58,717 nt of DNA from a bacterium (GTDB lineage Bacteria > UBP6 > UBA1177), in contig JAFYIZ010000025.1 of the NCBI GenBank assembly GCA_017538365.1, forward strand, positions 1 to 58,717, written 5' to 3'. A model generated the notes under the pieces. That model made no database searches, was not told where the DNA came from, and was given only the letters and a program-made list of their open reading frames with translations. Both the position numbers and the translations under genes were made by a program. Below are positions 8,516 through 16,725 of this stretch, piece by piece. The number at the start of each line of letters is the position of its first letter. Positions within the stretch are counted from its first letter, which is position 1.

Positions 8516-10570
8516 ATGGTCAAAGCTAGCGATAAGAAAAGAGAAATTTACGATTTTTTCAAAGATAATGCGGACAGATTGTTTGATGATCAGGAGATCG
8601 TCAGATTAACGAAGGAACTTGTCGGGCTTTTCAACAAGGTCATCCGCGGTTACAGGCTTTATCCTAGAAGTAATCCGGCGTTTTCGAGGTTTGCAAATTA
8701 TTTTAAAAAGAAACTGGATGAAATTCTTACGGATATTCCGTCTATTTCGCTCAGAATCTCGACAAACGGCTTTATGATGGGAAACCATCTTCTCGATACC
8801 GGCGACAGAGACCGTGAAGTCGTATTTTTCCTTTACAACGACGGACTGCGCGAGATTTTTTTCCAGCAGGGAACAACAATAGACGAAATCAACCAGCTTT
8901 TCGACATTCTTGCCCAGTGCACGCTTTTCGCAAACGAAGACTACGACCTTTCGACCTTGCTTTGGGATCACAATTTCACAAACATCGGATATATTACTGA
9001 AGACGAACTTATAAAGCAGAATATTACAGTTTCAAGCGATGCCGACGACACTTTTTCACCGTTCCGTGTCGAAGAACTTTCCTACGGACCGGGTTATGAC
9101 GGTATCGGCGAAATCGACAGCGACGAAGGAATGAAAGGTTCCGGTGAATCAATATCCGATACAGCAGTATCACCCAAGTTTGAAACTACCGACTTTGAAA
9201 AATACACTGATCTAATTCTTAAAGAAGACATTCAGATAGATTTCAACGAAAGAAAGGAACTGCTCAACCAACGGCTTTCGAACTATATCGTCGGAAAAAT
9301 GGAGATGTTCAAATTCGACGAAGCCCTGAAAAGAAACAGCGACGCTTTTGTCGTCGACCGCTTTCTGAAAGAGCTTTCGGCAAGACTGACGAGCAGCCAT
9401 GGAACAAAAGCCGGAAAGGAACTTCTCGACACAGCCGTTTCACTCTGGGAAAAACTACTGCTTTTCGGTTCAGTCAGCGGCGCGATCCTTTTCATAAAAA
9501 ACTTGAAAGACCTTGCCGTACAGCTCAAAACCACTCAGCCCGAATATGCAAAAAAAATCGAAGGAACATTTTCCGACCTTGAAAATGAAGAGTTTTTGAG
9601 TGACTTTTTCTTTACAGTCGAAGATATTCCTCAAAGTGAAATCGCCGTAATCGGCAAACTTTTTGCGATGATTCCTTCAAAAAAAATGGCTTTCATCCTT
9701 TCAAAAGTCAACGATATCGAATCAAGGGAAACAAGGGTCGCAATTATACAAAGCTGCGCCAAGTATCTGCCGATAACCGATGACCTTCTTGCCCTAACGC
9801 GGCATTCCGACTGGAAAATCGTCCGTAACGCCTTCGCGATGATGAAAGAAAAACAGGATCCGCGAATTCTCCCTGCAATAAGAACCGCGCTTTCTCATCC
9901 TCAGAAGCAGGCACGAATCGAAGCACTCGCACTTCTCATGGAATTTTCAATCGAAGAGGCACTTCCGGCACTTGAAAGAGCGGTATTTTCATCAGCCAGA
10001 GACGTCAGAAGCACAGCTATAGAAAAAATTCTCGAACTCAAAGACAGTATCACGATAAGACCTATCGTCAACCGTCTGTTTCAGCCGACCAACCTCAAAA
10101 GACTCGAACCTGACGAAATCGACAACTTGTTCCAGATGATAATATCGATGCGAAAATACGATCTTTTCGACCTTTTGGGACAACTTCTGCTTACCGAAGA
10201 TTACGACATAAGGATGAAAGCGATTCAGGCGATACAGAAAGCGACGACGATGACTCACTTTTCAAAATTCATTGTTCGCGCAGCCGACATAAACTCTCTG
10301 GCAAAAATGAAGCCTGACGAACTTCACGAATTCTGCCGTCTTTTGAAGCCCGAAATTTTTGAAGAACTTTTTTCCGCCGCAACAGGTATGCTCACCGCTT
10401 CGGGAAGTCTCTTCAATAAATCGGTAACAAGTGCAAAAGAAGAATTCTACAAAGCGATTTTCTATTACAGGAATGACCCTGAAGCGAGAAAATTCATTGA
10501 CAAATCACTTTCGTCAGGCAACAAGGAAACAGTAAAAATAGTTAGTAAAATCAAGGATAAATACTTATGA
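8516..10570 (+). CDS. HEAT-repeat protein with an N-terminal domain shared with the next gene
   Basis: Cytosolic protein of 684 aa with no signal peptide. Residues about 20-165 form a compact alpha/beta-looking region (IRGYRLYP, FFLYNDGLREIFFQQG) whose pattern recurs at the start of the neighbouring HD protein. After an acidic linker (about 185-235) comes a helical region, and about residues 405-580 are tandem HEAT-type alpha-hairpins (for example DWKIVRNAFAMMKEKQDPRILPAI and AREVRSTAIEKIL-like units), a fold used for protein docking. The stop overlaps the next start (ATGA at 10567-10570), so the two are translated together, suggesting partner subunits. No enzymatic motif is visible. The function is unknown; a scaffold for the HD phosphohydrolase is my inference. 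Confidence 0.8.
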   Translation: MVKASDKKREIYDFFKDNADRLFDDQEIVRLTKELVGLFNKVIRGYRLYPRSNPAFSRFANYFKKKLDEILTDIPSISLRISTNGFMMGNHLLDTGDRDREVVFFLYNDGLREIFFQQGTTIDEINQLFDILAQCTLFANEDYDLSTLLWDHNFTNIGYITEDELIKQNITVSSDADDTFSPFRVEELSYGPGYDGIGEIDSDEGMKGSGESISDTAVSPKFETTDFEKYTDLILKEDIQIDFNERKELLNQRLSNYIVGKMEMFKFDEALKRNSDAFVVDRFLKELSARLTSSHGTKAGKELLDTAVSLWEKLLLFGSVSGAILFIKNLKDLAVQLKTTQPEYAKKIEGTFSDLENEEFLSDFFFTVEDIPQSEIAVIGKLFAMIPSKKMAFILSKVNDIESRETRVAIIQSCAKYLPITDDLLALTRHSDWKIVRNAFAMMKEKQDPRILPAIRTALSHPQKQARIEALALLMEFSIEEALPALERAVFSSARDVRSTAIEKILELKDSITIRPIVNRLFQPTNLKRLEPDEIDNLFQMIISMRKYDLFDLLGQLLLTEDYDIRMKAIQAIQKATTMTHFSKFIVRAADINSLAKMKPDELHEFCRLLKPEIFEELFSAATGMLTASGSLFNKSVTSAKEEFYKAIFYYRNDPEARKFIDKSLSSGNKETVKIVSKIKDKYL

Positions 10571-12021
10571 GCGAAGAAATTCACAGTCACGGCATATCTT
10601 CGGATTTTTTTGAAAATCAGGATCGTATCGAAAGAGAGAGGATGTACGAGTTCATGGTCGCGGCAAACGCGCTTCTGAAATCGATCAGACTTTACGGTCC
10701 CGGAAACGAATCTGTTGAAAAAAACACCGAAAGACTGAAGGAAGCCATCAAATTTTTCTTCACATCAGAAACTTTTTTCGACTTCACTTTCAACGGCAAC
10801 GACTTTCTGTTAAACGACGTGAGGATCAGAAAAAAAAGAGGGCTCTCCATCTCTTTCGAGGAAATGGAAAAATTCTACATCGAACTTCAGATCGCGACGA
10901 TAGTATTCCAAAAAACATGCGGAATCAGGGAAATCGTCGAATTTATGGTAATGGGAATCGACATTATCAGATCAAATATCAAATTCGACACAAGATTCAT
11001 GCTGTTTGAGCAAAAGCTGAGGAACAAAGGTATAAAGATTCAGATAACGCAGCGCGACAGTTCAGGCGGTGACGAACTTTTCAACATTTTAAGCAAAAGT
11101 CAGCTCGCGAGACTCACCTACCGGAACATGATTCTCGACCATTCAATGTTCAAAACAAAAATCAACGAAAACCGCCCGATACCGCTGAAAAAGGCGATGA
11201 GAAACATTCAGAACGCGATTGACCTCATCTGCGACGGTTCAAGCGACTCGCAGGAATCGCACCTCATGGTTCTCGCTTCAATAAACAGTCTCCGCGGCAA
11301 AATGATTGCGACCCACTTGACAAATACTGCCATCTTAAGCATCGCAGCAGGAGTTCAGCTCGGTATCGACCGCTCGCTTCTCACCAGAATCGGCACTGCG
11401 GCATACTTCCATGACATTGACATACCCGAAAATTCGCGCGGAGAAGTCGTCGAGCACTGCCAGAACGGTTTTGCGGTCCTCAGCCGACTCAACTCACTCA
11501 ACTTCGCAATGATGGAAGCTGCGATCACGGCAGGTCTGCACCACACGACATACACATTCGACTGCAAACCGATCCCGCCCGAAAAGCCCATAATGTCTAC
11601 ACCTCTGGGCGAAATCATAAAAGTATGCGACTACTACGATCTTGCAACGCGCTGGTGGCCTGCGCGCCAAACCATGCCGATGAAGCGCCCCGAAGCGATA
11701 GAACAGCTTTTCAAAATGGCTGACATGCGCTGTCTCGCCAAAGTAACGGTAAAAGCCATTTTCAGCGCACTCGGAATTTTCCCGCCGGGAACAGTTCTAC
11801 GCATAATCGGCAAAAAACAGCTGGCATGCTCGCTTGACGTTTTCAGAACGACCGGAAGAAAAGGCAAAGTCGCGATTCTCGACAGAAACATGAATTTCGT
11901 CGGTGTCGATTACTTCTATCCGCACGAACTTCTCGAAATACCGAAAGGACTTCACTTCAGACTTCCGCCGGAAACAGTAAAGGCGATGCTTGATTCTTTC
12001 AACGAAGAAACTTCAGAATAA
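10567..12021 (+). CDS. HD-GYP-like metal-dependent phosphohydrolase with GYP motif lost
   Basis: Protein of 484 aa. The N-terminal 150 residues resemble those of the preceding HEAT protein (LLKSIRLYGPGNESVEKN, FFDFTFNGNDFLLNDV). From about residue 230 an HD domain follows, with the metal-ligand series HLTNT, FHDID (H282-D283), EHCQNG, LHH (H325-H326) and KVCDYYD. This order is that of HD-GYP phosphodiesterases that hydrolyse cyclic di-GMP, but GYP after the double His is replaced by TYTFDCKP. The C terminus (about 400-484) is a small beta-rich region. Metal binding and catalysis look preserved while substrate recognition may differ. The gene ends tail to tail with the glycosyltransferase gene, overlapping it by 9 bp. 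Confidence 0.8.
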   Translation: MSEEIHSHGISSDFFENQDRIERERMYEFMVAANALLKSIRLYGPGNESVEKNTERLKEAIKFFFTSETFFDFTFNGNDFLLNDVRIRKKRGLSISFEEMEKFYIELQIATIVFQKTCGIREIVEFMVMGIDIIRSNIKFDTRFMLFEQKLRNKGIKIQITQRDSSGGDELFNILSKSQLARLTYRNMILDHSMFKTKINENRPIPLKKAMRNIQNAIDLICDGSSDSQESHLMVLASINSLRGKMIATHLTNTAILSIAAGVQLGIDRSLLTRIGTAAYFHDIDIPENSRGEVVEHCQNGFAVLSRLNSLNFAMMEAAITAGLHHTTYTFDCKPIPPEKPIMSTPLGEIIKVCDYYDLATRWWPARQTMPMKRPEAIEQLFKMADMRCLAKVTVKAIFSALGIFPPGTVLRIIGKKQLACSLDVFRTTGRKGKVAILDRNMNFVGVDYFYPHELLEIPKGLHFRLPPETVKAMLDSFNEETSE

Positions 12022-12720
12022 CCCGTATTTCAGAATTATATAGACTGCACGAAGACCGTCTTTCCAGCCGATTTTTTTGCCGTCATTATACTTCCGCGGG
12101 TCATAGTTTATAGGAATTTCACACAACTTCAGATTCTTTTCGGCACATATTTTCGCCGCTTTCGCCGTTATTTCTGGCTCTAGACCGAAACGATCCTCTT
12201 CAATGTTTATCTCTTTGAGGATTTCTCCGCGGAACATTTTGTAGCAGGTTTCCATGTCTGTCAGATTGAGACCGGTGAAAACATTCGACAAAGTCGTCAG
12301 CCCTGCATTGACGAAATAGTGCGCTTTTCCGAGCGGGCTTCTCTTTTTTTCCAGAAATCTGCTCCCGTAAAGCACATCAACATTGTTTTTTACGGCAAAA
12401 TCGAGCATTTTCAGAAGATCCTGCGGATCGTATTCAAGGTCGGCATCCTGAAAAACGACATAATTGCCGGTCGCATTTTCAGCAGCAGTTCTTATTGCGG
12501 CACCTTTTCCCTGATTCTTTTCATGTTTTAGAAGTTTTATTTTGCCTGATTCAGCATATTTATTCAATATATTCAGAGAGTTATCTTTAGAACAGTCGTC
12601 TACAGCAACAACTTCCAGTTCATCGATCAAAAGCGATTTTTCTATTTCGAAAATTTTTCCGAAAATGGTTTCAAGCGTTTTTTCTTCGTTGTAAACAGGA
12701 ATAAGTATGGATAACTTCAT
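12013..12720 (-). CDS. Family 2 glycosyltransferase (polyprenyl-phosphate sugar synthase-like)
   Basis: GT-A fold enzyme of 235 aa resembling dolichol/polyprenyl-phosphate mannose or glucose synthases. It starts with LSILIPVYNEEKTL and carries VVAVDDCSKDNS and QDADLEYDP (the DxD metal/nucleotide site), then the characteristic DMETCYKMFRGE and EPEITAKAA blocks. It has no C-terminal membrane anchor, unlike some members. It would transfer a sugar from UDP- or GDP-sugar to an undecaprenyl-phosphate carrier at the inner face of the membrane. It is a single gene on the minus strand between two plus-strand units. The donor is not visible; UDP-glucose from GalU is one option. Confidence 0.88.
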   Translation of the reverse strand: MKLSILIPVYNEEKTLETIFGKIFEIEKSLLIDELEVVAVDDCSKDNSLNILNKYAESGKIKLLKHEKNQGKGAAIRTAAENATGNYVVFQDADLEYDPQDLLKMLDFAVKNNVDVLYGSRFLEKKRSPLGKAHYFVNAGLTTLSNVFTGLNLTDMETCYKMFRGEILKEINIEEDRFGLEPEITAKAAKICAEKNLKLCEIPINYDPRKYNDGKKIGWKDGLRAVYIILKYGLF

Positions 12721-12808
12721 AAATCACCGACAGTCAATAAATCAAAAAGCGGTGCATTATAATGTTTTTTGAGTTTTTCACAATTCTTGCATGAAAATCG
12801 GCACTATC

Positions 12809-12836
12809 TTTACTTTTGATGCCGAAACAATAATAT
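12809..12836 (+). promoter_or_regulatory. Putative promoter of the ligase/carrier/acyltransferase gene
   Basis: TTTACT (12809-12814) and TAATAT (12831-12836) are 16 bp apart, followed by an AAGGAG ribosome-binding site (12852-12857) and start codons at 12861 and 12864. Confidence 0.6.
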
Positions 12837-12863
12837 GAAGCCGTTTTTTCGAAGGAGAAAATG

Positions 12864-15329
12864 ATGTTCATAAAAAACAGTCCGAATATAGCGATAGTCA
12901 CTGAGAATTCAGAAATTTCCTACACCGATTTACTTAAAACTGTCGCACTTTTTTCAGATATTCTCGGAAAACTCGACGGCAAAAGAGTTCTTATCATTAG
13001 CGAGAACAGACCTGAATACATCTATGCGTTTTACGGAATATGGAAATCTGACGGAATCGTAGTTCCCGTTGATTTCATGAGCACTCCCGATGAAATCGCC
13101 TACATCATCAACGACTGCTCTCCCGATGCGGTTTTCTTTTCGGAGAAAGTTCGGGAAAATGTCGTAAAAGCAATAGAAATTGCGGGGAAAACCAAGATAA
13201 AAAAAATCGTTTTTGAAGATATTCAAGGCGATATTTCAAAATATGAAGCTGCTGATTTCGACGTTGAAGACAAGGAAAAAACCTCACTTATAATCTACAC
13301 TTCAGGAACGACAGGCTCTCCGAAAGGGGTCATGCTCAGTTGCCGCAACATCATGGCTAACATGGATGCGCTTCAGGAATGCGGATACTACACACAAAGC
13401 GATGTCGTTCTGATGATACTTCCGCTTCACCACGTTTTTCCGCTTCTGGGAACAGTCGTAGCACCGCTTCTCGGCGGTGGAAGAGCTGTCATCTGCCCGT
13501 CGCTTCAGGCTTCAGACATCGCGAAAATGATGGAAAAAAGCCATCCGACAATGATTCTTGCAGTTCCCAGATTCTACGAAATGCTGATGAAGGGAATAAT
13601 GCAGAAAATAAACTCGGGATTTCTGACAAAGGCGATATTCAACATCGCCAAAATCGCCAACAACACCGCTTTTTCAAAAATAATCTTTAAATCGGTTGCT
13701 AAAAAATTCGGCGGCAATATGAAGCATTTCATCTGCGGCGGAGCAAAATTAGATCCTGAAGTCTGGAACTGCTTCAAAGTACTCGGTTTTTCAATCGGCG
13801 ACGGCTACGGAATGACCGAGGCAAGCCCGATGATAACCTTCCCGCGCCCCGGCAAAGGCAAAGCCGGCTGCGTCGGCACGGAACTCTCGAAAGGAACAGT
13901 CAAAATCGTTGACGGCGAAATCGTTGCGACCGGAAAAAACATCATGAAAGGCTACTACAACCGTCCCGAAGAAACTGCCGAAGTCCTGCGTGACGGATGG
14001 CTTTACACCGGCGACCTCGGACACTTCGACAAAGAAGGAAATCTCTGCATCACCGGCAGGAAAAAAGAGATAATCATCCTGGGCAACGGAAAAAACGTAA
14101 ATCCGACCGAGATCGAACAGGATATCGAAAGAAGCGACTCTTTGATAAAAGAAATCGCAGTGATTGCAAAAAACGGCGTTCTCTGCGCCATTATCAGACC
14201 AGATGAGAAAGTACTTGCAGAACGGCAGATCCCGAACCTTGAAGAATTCATCCGCTGGGAAATCATCGACAAATACAATTCAACGGCTTCACACCACAAA
14301 AAGATACTTGATTTTGTCCTTACGAACCAGCCGCTGCCGAGAACGAGGCTCGATAAAATCCAGCGTTTCAAACTCGAAGATTTCCTGCAGCATAAAGACG
14401 AAAAACGGGCTGAAAGCGATGTTCCCGAGACCAAAGAATATAAAAAAATCGCCGGTTATATCAGAAAAACGACCGAAAAAGACGTTTTCCCCGACGACCA
14501 CATCGAAATAGACCTTGGTCTCGACTCGCTTGACAAAATCGAGCTGGCATCGTTTATAAATTCGGAATTCGGCATAAAAATCACCGAGACCGACATTCAG
14601 AATCTGGCAACAGTGCGTAAAATCGCCGATTTCACGTCAGAACGCGAAAGCAAAAAAGCCGACAGCACAAAACAGGACTGGAAAACGGTTCTCAGAGAAA
14701 ACCTCAACAACATGGAACTTCCGCGAAGCGCTTTTTATCACAGACTCCTCAGATTCAGCCTCGTTGCGGCAGTCAGAACATTTTTCAAAGTGCGCTTTTC
14801 CGGCACGGAAAACATTCCGAAAGGACCCGTTATATTCGCGGCGAACCACCAGAGCGTAGTCGATGCCCTTTTCGTGCTGGCAAAAATTCCGGCGAAAGAG
14901 TTCAAACGGACTTACTGCTTTGCAAAAGGGAAGCACTTTCAGCAGTGGTGGCGCAGATACATGGCAAAACGCAACAACATCATAATCATGCGTGAAGACG
15001 AAGAGATCGTCGATTCGATAAAACGGATGGCCTCAGTCCTCAAAAAAGGGCGTAACGTCCTCATTTTCCCTGAAGGAACACGCAGCCGCGACGGCGGTTT
15101 GGGCGATTTCAAACAGACTTTTTCACTTCTTGCCTGTGAAATCAATGTTCCGATTGTTCCTGTAGCAATCGACGGCGCGTTTGAAGCGTTTCCGCGCAAC
15201 AGAAAGTTTCCACATCCCTTCAAAAAAATCACCGTCACATATCTTCCTCCGATAAGTCCGGAAGGAAAAACCAGAGAAGAATTGGCGGCGGCAGTCAAAA
15301 AAGCGATCGAAGAAAAAATCAAAAAATAA
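12864..15329 (+). CDS. Trifunctional acyl-adenylating ligase / acyl carrier / PlsC acyltransferase fusion
   Basis: Three-domain protein of 821 aa. Residues about 1-500 are an AMP-forming acyl-CoA/acyl-ACP synthetase (YTSGTTGSPKG phosphate loop, GYGMTEASP, LYTGDLG, GRKKEIIILGNGKNVNP). About 530-600 is an acyl carrier domain with the phosphopantetheine serine in DLGLDSL (Ser555). About 640-821 is a PlsC acyltransferase with NHQSVVD (H-x4-D, His662) and FPEGTRSRDG. The likely job is to activate a free fatty acid, load it on the built-in carrier and transfer it to lysophospholipid or glycerol-phosphate, similar to Aas but with its own carrier. Tandem ATGs occur at 12861 and 12864; I prefer the second, 6 nt from AAGGAG. 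No transmembrane signal is clear. Confidence 0.88.
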   Translation: MFIKNSPNIAIVTENSEISYTDLLKTVALFSDILGKLDGKRVLIISENRPEYIYAFYGIWKSDGIVVPVDFMSTPDEIAYIINDCSPDAVFFSEKVRENVVKAIEIAGKTKIKKIVFEDIQGDISKYEAADFDVEDKEKTSLIIYTSGTTGSPKGVMLSCRNIMANMDALQECGYYTQSDVVLMILPLHHVFPLLGTVVAPLLGGGRAVICPSLQASDIAKMMEKSHPTMILAVPRFYEMLMKGIMQKINSGFLTKAIFNIAKIANNTAFSKIIFKSVAKKFGGNMKHFICGGAKLDPEVWNCFKVLGFSIGDGYGMTEASPMITFPRPGKGKAGCVGTELSKGTVKIVDGEIVATGKNIMKGYYNRPEETAEVLRDGWLYTGDLGHFDKEGNLCITGRKKEIIILGNGKNVNPTEIEQDIERSDSLIKEIAVIAKNGVLCAIIRPDEKVLAERQIPNLEEFIRWEIIDKYNSTASHHKKILDFVLTNQPLPRTRLDKIQRFKLEDFLQHKDEKRAESDVPETKEYKKIAGYIRKTTEKDVFPDDHIEIDLGLDSLDKIELASFINSEFGIKITETDIQNLATVRKIADFTSERESKKADSTKQDWKTVLRENLNNMELPRSAFYHRLLRFSLVAAVRTFFKVRFSGTENIPKGPVIFAANHQSVVDALFVLAKIPAKEFKRTYCFAKGKHFQQWWRRYMAKRNNIIIMREDEEIVDSIKRMASVLKKGRNVLIFPEGTRSRDGGLGDFKQTFSLLACEINVPIVPVAIDGAFEAFPRNRKFPHPFKKITVTYLPPISPEGKTREELAAAVKKAIEEKIKK

Positions 15330-15330
15330 T

Positions 15331-15354
15331 CGAGATCCCGGGATGCCGTGATTT
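15331..15354. repeat. Short copy of the palindromic REP-like element
   Basis: It begins just after the stop codon of the preceding gene. It contains ATCCCGGGAT (15335-15344) followed by GCCGTGAT, matching GATCCCGGGAT-TA-CGTGAT at 6460-6478 with two differences. It sits in the 29-bp gap between convergent genes. Confidence 0.55.
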
Positions 15355-15358
15355 TAAA

Positions 15359-16381
15359 TTATTTTGCCCAGTTTTTGTAAAGAAGCGTTCCAGTGTAAAG
15401 AAGCGAGAATGTAGGAGCAAGCTGTTGGATTATGCGGTTGTAGCTGACCAGAGCCATCGGAGCAACGAAAACCCTGTCACCCGGCATGAGACGTACGGAA
15501 CCCGCCTTTCCAGTAAAAATATCGTCAAAATGGAACTGCACAAGCAGATGTTTTCCACCGGTCTGACGAACCATGTATATTCTTCCGTCTGCGGCTTCAG
15601 GCTGAACAAGACCGCCTGCATCGGCGACAAGATCCATCATGGTATAATTTATAGTACGCATTTCAAAAGCGCCGGGATTTCTAACTTCGCCCAAAATATA
15701 AACTCTGTTCGATGAAGGAGCCGGAACGTAGAACGTGTCGCCGTCTTTAAGGTAATATTTCGAAAAATCACGTGTTCCGGTCGCGATCTCGCTAACACTT
15801 ATGGGAAGGACGGTTTCTCCGCGCTTCAGATAGACAAACTCAACCGCACCTCTTTCCGAACTCGATTCCGGCACCATTCCGGTAACAGCTTCGAGCAGAT
15901 TCGTATTGACTTTTATAGGGTTTTTACCGGCATTTTTAACGCTGCCGACAACATAGTAGAATTTGCTTTCGTACTTGACTATATCGAACATTATATGCGG
16001 ATCTTTGATGAATTTCGAATAACCTTCCTCAAGTTTTTCGACGATTTCCTTTCTCGTAAGTCCGGCGATTTTGACCTGTTTCAGAAGCGGGATGTTGATT
16101 TCGCCGTTTTCGTCAACCGCATAACCGAAAATTTCACCTAAAGCCGTTGATTGCGTGCTGTCCTGCGGGTTACCGTAGATCGTGATCTTGATTTCGTCAC
16201 CTACTCCGACAGTGTAATTCATCTCGCCTTCTGAAAATTCCTTGAAATCTTCGTCGAAATTCATCTCTTCGATCTTGAAATCCTCTTCGGGAACATCAGC
16301 ATATTTCTTGAAATCGGAATATGCGCAGGAACTTACAAAGACAAGAAACACACAACAAATCAGTGAATGTTTAAAAGCCAT
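15359..16381 (-). CDS. Polysaccharide export (OPX/Wza-like) outer-membrane lipoprotein
   Basis: Lipoprotein of 340 aa; the signal peptide ends in a lipobox (VFVSSC, Cys19). The poly_export domain follows (YTVGVGDEIKITIYGNP, INIPLLKQVKIAGLTRKEI), then two SLBB-like regions (FYYVVGSVKNAGKNPIKV and VYILGEVRNPGAFEM). Such proteins form the outer-membrane channel for capsule or exopolysaccharide export. The C terminus ends in a hydrophobic/amphipathic stretch (FSLLYTGTLLYKNW) that may correspond to the membrane-spanning helix of Wza. The start overlaps the end of the EamA gene by 22 bp, with GGTGGA upstream. No Wzc-type kinase, Wzx or Wzy gene is nearby, so its export partners must lie elsewhere. 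Confidence 0.9.
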   Translation of the reverse strand: MAFKHSLICCVFLVFVSSCAYSDFKKYADVPEEDFKIEEMNFDEDFKEFSEGEMNYTVGVGDEIKITIYGNPQDSTQSTALGEIFGYAVDENGEINIPLLKQVKIAGLTRKEIVEKLEEGYSKFIKDPHIMFDIVKYESKFYYVVGSVKNAGKNPIKVNTNLLEAVTGMVPESSSERGAVEFVYLKRGETVLPISVSEIATGTRDFSKYYLKDGDTFYVPAPSSNRVYILGEVRNPGAFEMRTINYTMMDLVADAGGLVQPEAADGRIYMVRQTGGKHLLVQFHFDDIFTGKAGSVRLMPGDRVFVAPMALVSYNRIIQQLAPTFSLLYTGTLLYKNWAK

Positions 16382-16725
16382 ATTCCACCTATTATCATAA
16401 AAAGTCCTCCGAACTGAACCGCGCTCAGTTTTTCCTGAAACACGAGAAGCGACCAGAGCGTAACGATTATAAGACCGCAGGAAGTCATCATCGGGTAAGC
16501 TATCGAAAGATTGAATTTTTCAAGCGCCTTCGTGTAAAAAACAAGAGCGATTCCGAAACATGCGATACCTGCCATCAGCTTGAAATTGGTGACGTAGCTG
16601 AGCACGAAAGGAATGACGCCGTCGCTCAGTTTAACCGGCTCCGCCATAACCCCCGCTTTCATGAGAATATTGGCTCCGGCGTTGAAAACTATCGCCAGAA
16701 TAAGAAAAATCACACTTGCACTCAT
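16360..16725 (-). CDS. Small EamA/SMR-like four-helix transporter
   Basis: Inner-membrane protein of 121 aa with four hydrophobic helices and the end pattern of EamA/DMT proteins (MMTSCGLIIVTLWSLLVFQEKL, FMIIGGIWLL). The size is that of a half-EamA or small multidrug-resistance protein, which act as dimers; ArnE/ArnF flippase subunits and SMR drug pumps share this size and fold. The ATG overlaps the stop of the preceding kinase gene (ATGA) and its 3' end overlaps the OPX gene by 22 bp, so it is translated with both. A lipid-linked sugar flippase role would suit the OPX neighbour, but this is inference. Confidence 0.8.
   Translation of the reverse strand: MSASVIFLILAIVFNAGANILMKAGVMAEPVKLSDGVIPFVLSYVTNFKLMAGIACFGIALVFYTKALEKFNLSIAYPMMTSCGLIIVTLWSLLVFQEKLSAVQFGGLFMIIGGIWLLNIH

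Noticed and set aside
12013-12021. Possible frameshift or fusion at the HD-protein/glycosyltransferase junction
   Set aside because: The genes are convergent, both end with normal stop codons, and a 9-bp tail overlap needs no error.
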